Assembly: GCA_027257055.1 (NCBI GenBank)
Contig: JAPVLO010000133.1
Coordinates: 6,993,501-7,057,500 of the forward strand
From: Cephalopachus bancanus
Lineage: Eukaryota; Chordata; Mammalia; Primates; Tarsiidae
Reading direction: 5' to 3'
Length of the DNA: 64,000 nt
The notes beneath the pieces were generated by a model. It saw only the letters and a program-made list of their open reading frames with translations. It was not told the origin of the DNA and ran no database searches. The position numbers and the translations under genes are program-made. Below, one piece after another: positions 46,830 through 60,827 of this stretch (its first letter is position 1; every line of letters starts with the position of its first letter).

Positions 46830-47130
46830 TTGTTTGTTTGTTTGTTTGTTTGAGTTGGAGCCTCACTCTGTCACCCCGACTGGAGTGCAGTGGTACACTC
46901 CCGACCACCGCAGCTTCGACCAGCTGGGCTCCAGCGATCCTTCCACCTCAGCCTTCCAAGTAGCTGGAACTACAGGCACGCGCTACCATGCCTGGCTAAT
47001 TTTTTGATTTATTGTAGAGATGAGGTCTCACCAAGTTACCCAGGCGGGTCTCGAACCCGCGGGCTCAGGCAATCCACTTACCTCAGCCTCTCAAAGCGCT
47101 GGGATTACAGGCTGAGCCACCGAGCCCGGC
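46830..47130 (-). mobile_element. Alu, long-form subtype, (TTTG)n tail
   Basis: TSD aacaatttctt at 46819-46829 and 47131-47141. Confidence 0.93.
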
Positions 47131-47141
47131 AACAATTTCTT

Positions 47142-48835
47142 AAAATGATCTTTGAACAAATTTATCATCTTACTGATTTTCTCATTAATGACAATATATC
47201 TATAATAAGTATCTATCTATAGTTGCATGAGAGTAACTTTAAAAATTTTTGATAATTATACTTTGATACTGGGTCAATGATTCAGAAATTTGTTGAACTC
47301 GATGTTTCGGCAATTACAATGGCATTATTATTCTAAAGTTCAGTAAGAAGAAGAAAGTGTTTTCTGATTAATTTAGCAACCACTGATTCCATCCCTTTTT
47401 TATTCGTGTAGCTTTGTCTGTGACCCCTGTTGTATATTTCATATAGAGTGATGACTTTTTGTGTGAATGCTCCCACTTTCTAACCAGATATGTAAAATAC
47501 CACACTTGCTTGCCTCCTTCAGGATGCAAAATGAGAAAGCACAATGGAGTTTCCATATTTATTTTGTAAATAAACTGAATGGAATATGTAATACATTCAT
47601 GTGCACAAAGCCAATATATCCAAATTGGCATTTACTGAGTAAGTTTTAGATAATTCTAACAAAATAAAACTGACTGTAAGGGAACTGGATGAGAAAAATG
47701 CATAAGATCTGCGCGTTTCTTACACATGCAAGTTTATGTGCTCTGTCTTGGCTGAAGAATAAGTTTTTAAGGTCAACAACAACAACAAAAACTTACAAGC
47801 ACCTATGGCAAGGTAGCATATACCAACTGAAAGTCAAGTGAGAGAACAAAGCAAAGAAAGTGATTGGCTTAGAGTGATAGCAGCTGACATGTAGCCAGGG
47901 TTCCAAATTAAAAATTGATTACAGTTGAGGGTCCAAGCCTCCCTGGGTTTGCTGTATATAGTAATGATAGAGAAACACTAAAAATGCAGTGAAATCATTG
48001 TTTTCTGACTCTCAGTGGTATCATATTGCTGTTAAAATATAAACTCTCTGCAGAATGCTTTTTTCTCCATCCTTCTAAGCCTGATCTCAGTACATGCAGT
48101 GTATTACATTCAACACATATTGTTAAATTTCCAGTTTTGTGTGTGTGTGTGTGTGATCTTTAGTCCAAAGAGCTGGCGAAGATCGAATTTCTTCCTTTAA
48201 AATAGTTTCAAAGAGTGAAGATGACCTGACAGAAGAGCATTTGGTAAATGGTCTAACAGTCCTGACTATAAAATCAATCATTCATAAACAGTCGATGATC
48301 TTTTGAGCCTTATTTTCAGAATAGCTTTACATGCCATCTATAAATAGCTGTCAAATATGAAACAGTCACAGTCTTGAGAAACAGAAGATGACATGCAACC
48401 CAAGCTATCACGCATATTTAATTAAACAGATGTCATGAAAAATTCAAGTAAACAATTGTTTTAGAGCTAGCAGATAGCCCTGTGTAGTTTTAGTCATTTG
48501 ACATTCGCTTACTCACAAAGAAATGGGTTTTTTTGTGATTTGCTATAATCCCAACCTGAGAGTTGTGAACAAGCATAACAACTTTGCGATTTAGCTAAAT
48601 ATTTGTACAGTTTTACTGCAATTTTTTTTGGTGAATCTATGGCTTAAATATCTCCCTGGCAGCATTTGCTTAGTTTTTTTCCCTTTCATTTCATAAATGG
48701 AGTCAACTCATTATCCACACAAATGCTAAAGAAAAATAACATTGGCATTGTAAAACAAGAGAGGATCCAGGAATGACTTAGAGGATCATTTACTGTCACA
48801 GTGTTTTACACACAGCACCCTCTGTACCCAGCCTT
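47142..48835. other. Repeat-poor block; candidate conserved noncoding DNA
   Basis: About 1.7 kb with no recognised interspersed repeat apart from a short (TG)n at 48138-48152. Several TAAT and octamer-like strings occur around 48270-48500. No gene recognised. Confidence 0.4.
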
Positions 48836-48841
48836 GATGTT

Positions 48842-49130
48842 CTTTTTTTTTTTTTGAGTTGGAGTCTCACTCTGTCGCCCAGACTGGAGTGCAATGACCG
48901 CTCCCGGCCACCGCAGCCTCGACCTGCTGGGTCCGGCGATCCTTCCGCCCCAGCCTTCCAAGTAGCTGGAACTACAGGCACGCGCTACCACGCCCGGCTA
49001 ATTTTGATTTATTGTAGAGATGAGGTCTCGCCAAGTTGCCCAGGCGGGTGTTGAACCCGCGGGCTCAGGCAATTCACTCACCTCAGCCTCCCAAAGCACG
49101 GGATTACAGGCTGAGCCACCAAGCCTGGCT
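48842..49130 (-). mobile_element. Alu, long-form subtype
   Basis: Reverse orientation; imperfect TSD gatg(t/c)tctt(t/c)t on both sides. Confidence 0.93.
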
Positions 49131-49174
49131 GATGCTCTTCTGATGCTGCCCTACAGAACCCCATGGGGAGATCC

Positions 49175-49519
<345 letters not shown>

Positions 49520-49667
49520 TGAAACTTGAAGAACCAGAGTTACATCATGGGAGGCAAAAATGAGAGTACACTTCTAGATTCTGCTGAAGAAGATAAGATG
49601 CAAACAGGAAACATTATCAACGACTTGAGTGATTCAAATCAACCCCTTGATTTAAAATCCACCAGGA

Positions 49668-49972
49668 AGCCGGGCTTGGTGCCTCAGCCTGTAATCCCAC
49701 GCCTTTGGGAGGCTGAGGTGAGTGGATTGCCTGAGCCTGCGGGTTCGAGACTCGCCTGGGCAGCGAGACCTCGTCTCTACAATAAATCAAAAAAATCAGG
49801 CGGGCGTGGTAGCGCATGCCTGTAGTTCCGGCTACTTGGAAGGCTGAGGTGGAAGGATCGCCGGAGCCCAGCAAGTCGAGGCTGCGGTGGCCGGGAGCAG
49901 CCACTGCACTCCAGTCTGGGCGACAGAGTGAGACTCCAACTCAAAAAAAAAAAAAATAAAAAATAAAAAAAT
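49668..49972 (+). mobile_element. Alu, short-form subtype
   Basis: TSD aaaatccaccagga at 49654-49667 and 49973-49986. Confidence 0.94.
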
Positions 49973-49986
49973 AAAATCCACCAGGA

Positions 49987-51060
49987 ACCTTAGAAAAATC
50001 TCCCTGCTGATGTCAATGTTCACATGGATACCAATGTTATGTTGCTAACGACCTCTCTTGCAAAAACCCTTCTCACAAAGTTTAAGTGATGTTTTATTAA
50101 TAGTTGGAAAGATTCAGTAGGGATCATGACACTAGTCTTGTTCTGACATCTCAATCACAGCGTGAAGATTCTTAGCATGTCCCAGAGTAGGTCTCACCTG
50201 ACCAGCTGCCGGGACCTCTGCCACTCAGGTCCTTGCTTTTCTGGCAATCTCATCTCCTGGTGACAGTCACCGTAGGCTCCCTGTTGACTGCACTGGCCTC
50301 TGCTGGTATAGCCCAGCACTCTCTGGCAATGCCTTCTCTTCGGCAACCCAGTCATCCATGGTCCTTGGGGATCTATTTAATACACAGTGAGCAGCAGTGT
50401 TTGCAGGCATTGGCGCTGGCCACTTGGCCAACTTAGATGTTTTTACAAGAAACTTTCAAGAACTCTTTACTCTGCTGATGGTCTCAGTACATCAGTGTTG
50501 CTTGCTGCTCTAGCATGTGGGTGTCTGATACACTGGGAGCTCCCCTTGAACTGATTCAAGCCATCTGCAAACACCAGCATGGGGAGCAGGGTGTGGGATC
50601 ATTGTAATGCAAACACCACCCATCTCTTGCTTGTTCTAAATCCCACTGTGGTGCATCCACCCAGGTCAAAGCCTGGAGAAGGGGCTGTGTGGAGAGACAC
50701 AAAAAAGGCTCAGTTTGAAAATTATGAGCTCCTTGAGGATGAGCCGGGGAATGAGGCAAAAGGCAACAGGTGAGGAATATAGATGGGCAGGTACTTCATT
50801 AGGAAATATGAAGAAACGTCAAGAGAATGATGTGTCATTTCATCTAGAAGACAGACTCATAAGGTTTCATATTCCTTCCTTCTCTTCCTGCCGCTATAAG
50901 AATCAGAATTCAGAAATGGTTGTCACTGAGACCCTTGGTAACATGAATATTTGAATTTTTTAAAAATTGCTTCTTTCTGATTTGGCTTATAATAATTGGG
51001 ACTGTTTCTGTCCATTAGGCCATATGCAGGACATTTTTAGTAAATAGAGTGACTTAAATA
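49987..51060. other. Single-copy DNA, no gene recognised
   Basis: No family features in the short frames; GC slightly above the local mean around 50160-50420. Confidence 0.4.
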
Positions 51061-51064
51061 TGAA

Positions 51065-51775
51065 GCACTGAGTCTTCAACAAAAATATATTTATGGAGAA
51101 CAGTATGGAAGTTTCTCAAAAAACTACACATAGAACTACTACTGGGCATTTATCCAAAGGAAAAGAAATCAGTGTATCAAAGAGACACCCGCACACCCAT
51201 GTTGACTGCAGCCCCGTTCACAGCAGCCAAGAGAGGAACTCAACTTGGTGTCCAACAACAGATGAATAGATAAAGAAAAGGTGGGATACACACACAATGG
51301 AACACTATTCAGTCATATAAAAGAATGGAATCCTGTCATGTGCAAAAGCGTGGGTGAAATTGGAGGACATTGTATTAAGTGAAAAAAGCTAGAAACAGAA
51401 AGTTCAACACTGCATGTTCTCCCTCCTATGTGGACGCTAAAACAAAGATAAAAAGTGGAATAGAGGATACTGGAGACTGGGAAGGGCAGGGAGAGGGGAG
51501 GATGGGAGGAGATTTGTTAAAGGATACAAAGTTTCAGCTTGATGGAAGAAGTCTAGTGTTCTATACCACTTAGGAGGACTGAAGTTAGCCGTAATATATA
51601 GTTTCAAATAGCTAGAAAGAGGATATTGAATGTTCCCAACATAAAGAAATAACAGATGTTTGAAGTGATGGACATGCTAATTACCCTAATCTGATCACTA
51701 AACATTACATTTATTGAAACATCACTATGTACCCCATAAATATGACAATTATTATGTGTCAATTTTTTAAATTAA
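51065..51775 (+). mobile_element. Old L1 (L1M-type) 3' end
   Basis: gaacagtatggaagtttctc, ctactgggcatttatccaaa, cagatgaatagataaagaaa and caacactgcatgttctccct are late ORF2 and 3'UTR L1 phrases. 5'-truncated and without an open frame. Confidence 0.85.
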
Positions 51776-51779
51776 GAAA

Positions 51780-52625
51780 ATACAGCAAAGTCGATACATA
51801 AAAATATCATGCTTAGTCTTATAAACACTTTTACTATTCTGGTATATTTTCTTTTAATCTGTTTGATTCAATTGTTATTTGAGATTAATATGCCACACAA
51901 GCCAATTCTGGTAAAAACCACCAATAAACAGGAGATAAATTATAATCTCTCTCTCTCTCTCCATATATATACATATATATGTATATATATTTATTTATTT
52001 ATATGCATATCTATTTAAAGCATGTGCTCTATATGCAATACACTGGAAACGTAGCTACTTAAATTTTTTATGCAATTTAAGGTGCCATTTAAAAATAGTC
52101 AAGGGAGCACATTGTTTAAAAATGTCCTTTTAGGAAGCATATTCATACAAATGTCTGAAGTCTTCCATCCCAAGAACCCTCTCTCCTCCCAACTTCAGCT
52201 TTTACTCCAGTCTTTGGAAGTGACTTGCAATAGAGGCTCTCCTCTAAGAAGACACTGATAGCCTAAGCAATTTCTTTTCTGAGCAATTATGTTCTACTTT
52301 CCCTGAGAATGAGGCAAATAAGCCCCCGTTTTACTTAGGTCTGGACCTGGAGGCCATTCTTACCTAAAATCAAACTTGGCTTTCCATATCTAGGTTTCCT
52401 ATGTTAGCCCAGAAGTTGGCAAAGTCAGGGCTTGGATTGATCATTTTAGACAAGCAGATATATGGGATACATTTATAGTGAAAGATGCTGTGTACTGGAA
52501 ATTTACATTCAACCGAGCATCCTGTATTTTTATTTGCTTAGTCTGTCAACCCCACAAACAGATCTGCTAAATGAATATTAACATTATATCTCCGGGCTGC
52601 CTGATTGCTGTGTGCTACTTGAAAG
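51780..52625. other. Repeat-poor DNA with a short (CT)(AT) tract
   Basis: A simple-sequence stretch lies at 51945-52010. Nothing else recognised. Confidence 0.4.
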
Positions 52626-52641
52626 GCAGGGTGTTTTGTGA

Positions 52642-52679
52642 CTGTTGTAGTTTTAGTAGACTATCTAAAACTACAACAG
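52642..52679. repeat. Perfect 15-bp inverted repeat, 8-base loop
   Basis: ctgttgtagttttag, tagactat, ctaaaactacaacag. It lies in the longest repeat-poor block of the window. Confidence 0.95.
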
Positions 52680-54340
52680 CTAAAAGACCTTTCAACAGTC
52701 TGTTTTTAGGGAAAGGTACATAAAGACAAGTGCTATAATCACTAAATAAGCTTATTCTGGGAGAAGGAGAAGCGCTGCTTCTTTTCTTTCACAGTAAATG
52801 CCTCACCATTCTCGGAGGAATAAGTTTCAGGGGAGCTCCCTGCAGAGCCACTGACCCTCGGCTCCTCTACACTTCCCGCCTGTGAGGGGCTCCCAAAGCC
52901 CCCTAGGAACTTCCAGGCTCCTCCTGAATCCCTGAGCAGCTGGTCAAGAGAGTCAGCCTTCTCATGTGTGTTAATTGCCTTGTTAGTTTGCCTTCATCAA
53001 ATGTCAAAGAGATCAATCTGATAGCAACACTCAGAGGCTCTGAGCATCTCTCTAGACAGCGAGGTCCGTGACAGACACCACCTCTGGGCTGTGCGATTTT
53101 CCATGTGGAATTTCACTGGTGATCTTTTTTAAGCAGATGACAGATCCAGCAATCTGGGCATGATGACAGTGATATGCACCTTCGTTACCCTCGTCTAATA
53201 GTTAGGAGTGGGCAAATGGTAAGCTGATATCTTGTAAGTCTGAGCATGCCAGTTTTGTGAGCATGTGGGCCCTGTTTATCAATTTATTTTAAAAACAGAA
53301 CTTAGGGAAGCATCAACTACATTGATCATATTTGATTAATGAGACACTAGCATCACTGGATGAGTCTTTTTTTATTGACTGTTTAATTTTAATTAATTAG
53401 TTTATTTACAGTGTTAGATCAAATCTCAGAGACATGTACGTGGTCTCACATTGCTTTCATTCAGTCCAATGATAGTTTTTCTTTATTTTTCCAATTTTTG
53501 AAGGATTAAAAAAAAGAGTACCTTATTCAGATGTTAGCCAAGGTTGCCTTTTAAACTAATTGTATTATCTCTTGCTCTCATAAGAAACTAAAACTATGAC
53601 CCTGTCTGAATACTTGGTTTTATTTTATAAATAACATAGGAAGCTTCCAGTTAGTATCTTTGCTTCTTCTATTATTTCTTCATTTTGGGACAAGTAATAT
53701 TTTCTTAGTATTGCCTTGGAACAAAGAGACTCTTTCTGGCTCTCGGGATGTTTTGGACATTAGTGGATGGTTTCAGTGGTTATCAATCTCATGTCCCTGG
53801 CCCTAGACAGTTGAACAAGTAGGCTGTTTAACCTAAATCATCTCTCTTACTAAAAATACACTGAACAAATATTTACATATCAAACGACATTTGGAAACCA
53901 TTGTGGGTTTTATTATTTTAGTCTCTGAATAATAGTCTCTGAAAATGATAGTCTCTGAAAATGAGTTGTTTAGTTGACTGTGTATTAATCACAAAGACCA
54001 TTTAGCATAGTGATTACAAGGAAAATAGCATTATATGACTACAAACTTTATCTGTAATATCATGCTAAATAAAACAATTGTGCTGCAACCGTGGCAAGTT
54101 GATGTCGATAATTCTAGATATCAAGATGCTATACCTTTGCTGGATATTTACCAACAAGATGATCAATAGTCATGGGTTCTGTGAGATAGTTATCAAATGT
54201 GTTTTCTTCTATGGTGATACATTGAAATCAAGAGTGATTTGACATCAAAACAAACAGACCATGTCTGTATGTTCAACCATATAATTGACCAAATGGTCCT
54301 CAATGATCTCCCGTAAGCCTAACCTTTGCTTAGGCCTTCC
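52680..54340. other. Repeat-poor block; candidate conserved noncoding DNA
   Basis: No interspersed repeat recognised. A small tandem repeat of tagtctctgaa(a/t) lies at 53930-53965. No gene recognised. Confidence 0.4.
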
Positions 54341-54343
54341 GGT

Positions 54344-54539
54344 TTGGCGAGACCTCATCTCTACAATAAATCAAAAATCAGCCGGGCGTGGTAGCACACG
54401 CCTGTAGTTCCAGCTACTCGGAAGGCTGAGGTTGAAGGATCACCGGAGCCCAGCAGGCGAGGCTGCGGTGGCCGGGGGCGGCCACTGCACTCCAGTCTGG
54501 CAACAGAGTGAGACTCCAACTCAAAAAAAAAAAAAAAAA
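54344..54539 (+). mobile_element. Alu, 5'-truncated
   Basis: Starts late in the left arm (ttggcgagacctc) and runs to caactc plus A17. Confidence 0.92.
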
Positions 54540-55285
54540 GTCCTTGCGACCTATATGGTAAAGTCTACATAGTGATTTCTTTAAAATATTTTGTACATGA
54601 TGCATGGTTATGTGATATACATGAGCGTTAGACTTAATCTACAACCTAGGAGCCTTCAGTTAAATTTAGGAGAGCCTACTTAGTGATGTACATTTCAAGA
54701 TGGCTATTTTAAAAGCAATAATTCCTTGTTAAATTGGGTTATGTTTAAAACATATGGCTTGGATAGTGTCAGAATATAATTTTTAAAAGGTAAAATTACA
54801 AAAAAAATTAAGTGAACACATGTCAAATGCATTTTTAATAATTAATTATAAAAGACTGAAATGTTGCAATCAGTTCAAGCTTATAGAAAACACATGTAAA
54901 TACAATCAGAAATACAAAAATGTTTCAAATAATGCAAAAATAGTCAATAGCCACAGAATAAGTCATCAAATTCTACCCCACAAAATCTATTTACATTGCT
55001 ATGGATAAGAGTCATTTGCATTACTGTCTACTTTCTATAATCTAACTATAAGATAGTTCAAAATATAGTGAAAGACACATAATTAGGCAGAATGTACTAG
55101 ACAGGGGTTTCAATAATCTTCTTTTGTCCATTTCAAAATATTTTACTATTTTCCCAACATATTTTAGCACAGTTTTAGTAGTGTAATACCCTGTGTATGA
55201 ACCAGGACTATGAATCCGACAGAATTCTTATTTCAGTAATGAGAGTGGCTTTTATTGAGCTCATACCATTAGATAAAAATTACAG
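54540..55285. other. AT-rich single-copy DNA
   Basis: Nothing recognised. Confidence 0.4.
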
Positions 55286-55297
55286 ATGCTAGACAAA

Positions 55298-55601
55298 GCC
55301 GGGCTTGGCGGCTCAGCCTGTAATTACAGCACTTTGGGAGGCCAAGGTGAGTGGATTGCCTGAGCCCGCGGGTTCGAGACCCGCCTAGGCAACTTGGTGA
55401 GACATCATCTCTACAATAAATAAAAAAATTGGCCGGGCGTGATAGCGCGTGCCTGTAGTTCCAGCTACTTGGAAGGCTGAGGCGGAAGGATCGCCGGAGC
55501 CCAGCAGGTGAGACTGCGGTGGCCAGGAGCGGCCACTGCACTCCAGTCTGAGCAACAGAGTGAGACTCCAATTCCAAAAATAAAAAATAAAAGTCTGATA
55601 A
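55298..55601 (+). mobile_element. Alu, long-form subtype
   Basis: TSD atgctagacaaa at 55286-55297 and 55602-55613. Confidence 0.93.
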
Positions 55602-55613
55602 ATGCTAGACAAA

Positions 55614-56230
55614 ATATGTAAAAACAACAATTTAAAGTCATTGGAGAGGAAACTGGAAGGCAGAAGCAGGCAGAAACTGGAGGGGATTTTATGCTTGAAA
55701 AAACAGAAATTCATTGAATGAAAAATGTATTTATAGAATTTTTCCCCCAAGGGCACTTCTAAAACCTCTAGACAGGCTGACTAAAAATTTAAGTAGTCTT
55801 ACTGTTTTCAGGATCAAAGCATGGAGCTCCATATTAACAGAGCAGCTGGAAATTGAGAGATGATACCTCAAAAAACAAACCAAAAAAGGAATCATAGAGA
55901 AGATGCCCTCAAATCTGTATATACATTTCCCCAAATCCATGGTCCATTCCTAAGCAGCACAAACATGGGGCTTGATTACAAAGAGCCTGATGAAAAGAAA
56001 CGACTGGGAGACTAAAGATGGTAAATGAAAATTTTAACTTCTACCCTCTCCAGGGGAGACAAGAGTTCATGTTTGAATTGTGCAAAATTAGAGGGTTTTC
56101 GTAAGCACTTTGTGTTCTCCATCAAAATGTCCACTTCTTAGAAATAAAGACTATGTTCATGGACTAGTCTCATAGGCCTAAGAAAAAGCCCAAAGTGAAA
56201 CACTCCAACAAAGTAAAAAAACAGACTTCC
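55614..56230 (+). mobile_element. Possible 5' region of the following old L1
   Basis: taaagtcattggagaggaaac and nearby text vaguely resemble L1 5' sequence; weak, could be single-copy. Confidence 0.3.
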
Positions 56231-56645
56231 GCGAGTTCATCAGACTGTGAGAACACAAATCAACTCTCTTTAAAGCAAGATAATAAAATCTAGAATCTCT
56301 ACAACATAGTCCAAAAATGTCCAGGACATAATAAAAAATGAATAGAAATTAGAAGAAACATGAAAGTATAGTCGCTGACAAGAAAAAAGTAGATAACACA
56401 AGAGATATCAAGATGATTCATGTGTTGAAATTAGTAGACAATGATGTTATTACATAAATGCATACAATATTGATATAATGTTTATATGTTATATATACTT
56501 TTGATGAATATATTTAAAGACATAAAAGAAAGATGATTAAATCAATGGAACTCTCATCAGAGATGTAGAAATTATAAAGAACAAAATAGAAATTATAGAA
56601 TTGTACAGGATGCTATCTAAAATTTAAGATAAAAACTATGAACTT

Positions 56646-56932
56646 TTCTTTTTTGAGTTGGAGTCTCACTCTGTTGCCCAGACTGGAGTGCAGTGGCTGC
56701 TTCTGGCCACTGCAACCTCGACCTGCTGGGCTCTGGAGATCCTTCCACCTCAGCCTTCCAAGTAGCTGGAACTACAGGTGCGTGCTTACCATGCCTGAAT
56801 AATTTTTTATTTATTGTAGAGATGAGGTCTCGCCAAGTTGCCTAGGTGGGTCTTGAACCCACGGCTCAGGCAATCCACTCACCTCGGCCTCCCAAAGTGC
56901 TGGGATTACAGGCTGAGCCACTGAACCCGGCC
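56646..56932 (-). mobile_element. Alu in old L1
   Basis: Reverse orientation; near-perfect TSD aaaactatgaa on both sides. Confidence 0.93.
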
Positions 56933-56996
56933 GAAAAAACTATGAATTTAACAGTGGTTGGAAGATAAAGAATTACTGAGTTAAAAAATTGAAGAT

Positions 56997-57300
56997 GGCT
57001 GGGCTTGGTGGCTCAACCTGTAATCCCAGCACTTTGGGAGGCCGAGGTGAGTGAATTGCCTAAGCCCGCAGGTTCTGAGACCCGCCTGGGCAACTTGGCG
57101 AGACCTCATCTCTACAATAAAAAAAAAAAAAAAAAATTAGCCCGGCGTGGTAGCGTGTGCCTGTAGTTCTAGCTACTTGGAAGGCTGAGGCAGAAGGATC
57201 GCTGGAGCCCAGCAGGTCAAGGCTGCAGGAGCAGCCACTGCACTCCAGTCTGAGTGACAGAGTGAGATTCCAACTCAAAAAAAAAAACAAAAACAAAAAA
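56997..57300 (+). mobile_element. Alu in old L1
   Basis: Full length; ttgaagat before and ttaaagat after suggest an imperfect TSD. Confidence 0.92.
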
Positions 57301-58079
57301 AATTAAAGATACATCAGTGAAAATTATTCACCAGATGAAAAGGATAAAATACTCTAAAACTAGATTATGGTAAAGGTTACACAACTTGGTAGATTCCTAA
57401 ATATTATTAAATTTTATGCTTAAAAGCTGATTTTTATGGTATAAAAATTATACCTTAATAAGTTATTTTAAAAACAACAGACTACAAAGAAAAGTCTACA
57501 GTATTTGGGAACTAAAATTATACTTTTAAATAATTTATGTATCCAAGAAGAAAGCACTAGGTAAATTTTAAAATGTTTCAAATTAAATGATAATAAAAAG
57601 GCAACATATCAACATATTTAGAATGAAATATTGATGAAAAATATATAGAGAAAAATTTATAACTTGAAGCGCTTATATTTGCAACAAGAAAAATTTGCAA
57701 TCAGTTAAGTAAGCATCTACTGTTAAAAAATTGGAAAAAGAACAAATTAAGTTCAAAATATACAGAACATAATCAATGCAATAGAAAACAAACAAATCTT
57801 ACGAATAGTAACAAAACCAAATGTTGAAAAGATTAGTAAAATGGTTTGCCTTTACCAATTAAAAAAGAGAGAAGGCACTAAATATCAATAGTGGGTATAA
57901 AGCAGGAACTACTATTGCAGATTCTACAGATATCACAAAAGGTAAAAAAGAGAATATGAATAACATCTTGAATGAATAAATTGAACAACTTAAATGAAAT
58001 GGAATAACTTTTTATGAAACACAAATTTGCAAAACTGACTCAGAGAAAAGGAAAATCTGATCATTCATAAATTACACAA

Positions 58080-58364
58080 ATTTTTTTTTTTTTTTTTTGA
58101 GTTGGAGTCTCACTCAGTCACCCAGACTGGAGTGCAGTGGTCGCTCCTGGCCACCGCAGCCTCACCTGTTGGGCTCTGGCGATCCTTCCGCCTCAGCCTT
58201 CCAAGTAGCCGGAATTACAGGCATTCCCGGCAGATTTTTTTTTTTAATTTATTGTAGAGATGGGGTCTCACTGCCCAGGCGTCTCGAACCCGCGGGCTCA
58301 GGCAATCCACTCACCTCAGCCTCCCAAAGGCGCGGGATTACAGATTGAGCCACTGAGCCCGGCT
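58080..58364 (-). mobile_element. Alu in old L1, with small deletions
   Basis: Reverse orientation; loses part of gcgctaccacgcc and of the gggtctcgaac block. Confidence 0.92.
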
Positions 58365-59631
58365 TAATTACATAAAATTTTAAGGCGTAATTTAAATCCT
58401 TCCTATACACAGAATTACTAAAACAGATTGGTTTATTGGTAACTTCTAAAAAAAATCTAAAGAAAATAAAATTCCAATCTTCACACACTTTTTTTCACAA
58501 AGACATTACACAAGTAAATTGAAAAGATATAACATTTTAATGAATAAAAACAGCATATTACACATTTAAAAATTGTTAAGAAAGTACATTTTAAATTTTT
58601 CATGACAAATATTTGAGGTAATGAATATGTGAGTTAGCTTGACTTAATTATTCCAGATTGAATCCATAAATTACAGTATAACTTTGTACTTCATGAATAT
58701 ATAAAATTACAAATTGTCCACTTGAAATAAAAAGCCTTTCTGACATTTTAATTTAAAAAGCTCAATTTATAAAAAAGAAAGTGGAAGGATGGAAAAAAGG
58801 TATTCTATGCAGAGTAACCAAAGAAGAGCATGTGTTGCTATTCTAATATTAGACAAAATAAACTTTAAATTTAAAACACTGTTACAAGAGACAAAGAAAG
58901 ATATTATATATTAATATATTTTTCAATATAGCAAGAAGATACAACAATTATAGAGTACAGGACTGGTTCAATATACAAATGAAAATCTATCAATGTAATA
59001 TACTACATGAATAGAATGAAGGAAAAACTCATGTAATTATCTCAATTGATGGAGAAAAAGCAATTGGCAAATTTCAACACTCTTTTATGATAAAAATGCT
59101 CAATAAAGTAGGAACAGAAGGAAACTTCCTCAACATAATAAAATCCACATATGAAAAATTCACAGCAAACATCACACTCAATGGTGAAAGACTAAAATCT
59201 TTTCCTCTGCAATCAGAAACAAGGCAAGGATGCCTGATTTTACTGCTTTTATTCAAAATAGTACTGGAAGTGCTAATCAGAATAATTAGGAAAAAGAAAA
59301 TAATTCAAAGGCATCCAAACTGGAAAGGAAGAGAAAATTTTATCTGTTCACAGATAATATAATCTTATATGTAAAAAACCCTAAGGATTCTACAACAACA
59401 ACAAAAAACTGTTAAAACTAATAAATGAATTTAGCAAAGTAACAGGCTACGAAGTGAAACACAAAAATCAGTTATATTTTTATACATGAATCAACAATCA
59501 AAATAAAATTATGAAAATAATTTCATTTACAGTAGCATCAATAGCAATAAAATACTTAGGCATTAATTTAAGCAAGAAGGTGAACACCTTGTAGAATACA
59601 AAGTACAAAACATTGATGATAGAAATTTTAA

Positions 59632-59925
59632 GGCCAGGCTCGGTGGTTCAGCCTGTAATCCCAGCACTTTGGGAGGCCGAGGTGAGTGGATTGCCTGAAC
59701 CCGTGGGTTCAAGACCCACCCGGGCAACTTGGCGAGACCTCATCTCTACAATAAATCAAAAATTATCCAGGTGTGGTAGTGCGTGCTTGTAGTTCCAGCT
59801 ACTTGGAAAACTGAGGCGGAAGGATCGCTGGAGCCCAGCAGGTCGAGGCTGTGGTGGCCAGGAGCAGCCACTGCACTCCAGTCTAGGTGACAGAGTGAGA
59901 CTCCAACTCAAAAAAAAAAAAAAAA
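59632..59925 (+). mobile_element. Alu in old L1
   Basis: TSD agaaattttaa at 59621-59631 and 59926-59936. Confidence 0.94.
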
Positions 59926-60529
59926 AGAAATTTTAAAAGACATAAATGAATGGAAATACATTCCAGTTTATGTATTAAACAACTTTAAATTGTTAAAATG
60001 TCAATAATACCCAAAGCAATCTACAAATTCAATGTGATTTCTACCAAAATATCAATGATATTTTTTAGAGATATAGAAAAACACTTGCTAAAATTTTTAT
60101 GGAATCTCAAGGGATTTCAAATTGCCAAAACAACCTTGAATAATAACAAATCTTGAAGACTCACAATTCCTGATTTCAAAACATACTAGAAAGTTATAGT
60201 AATCAAAACAGTGTGGTACTGGATAAAGATAGATATATAGACCTATCGAATAGAATAGAGATCCCACAGACAAATCCTCACATATATGGTCAAGTGGTCT
60301 TTGGCAAGGGTGTCAAGACCATTCAATGGGGAAAGGACAGTCTTCAACAAATGATGCTAGGAAAACAGGTATACACATGGGAAATAATGAAGTTTGCCTT
60401 TTACCTAAAACCCAAAATTAACTCAAATGGATCAAGAACCTAAATGTAACCTAAAACATTAAACATAGCAAAAGCTTTATAATATTGGATTTGGCAATGA
60501 TTTTTTTAGGTACTACATGGAAGCTTTAA

Positions 60530-60580
60530 GCAAAAAAAAAAAAAAAAAAAGAAAGAAAAAAGAAAACAGAAAGAATTGGC
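60530..60580. repeat. A-rich simple repeat in old L1
   Basis: A20 followed by gaaag units. Confidence 0.9.
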
Positions 60581-60827
60581 AAATTAGACTTCATAAAAAT
60601 TTTTAAAACTTGGTCCTTAAATACTCTGCCAACAGAGTAAAGAGGCAATCCTTCCAATGGGAGAAAATATTTAGAGAGTATACTCTGATTAGTGATTAAT
60701 ATTCAGGATATACAGAGTACTCCTAAAACTCAAAACAAAAAACCCAACTGAAACACAATGGATTTGGACAGATATTTTGTCAAAGAAAGTATACAAATGG
60801 CCAATAAACACATGAAAAGATGCTCAT

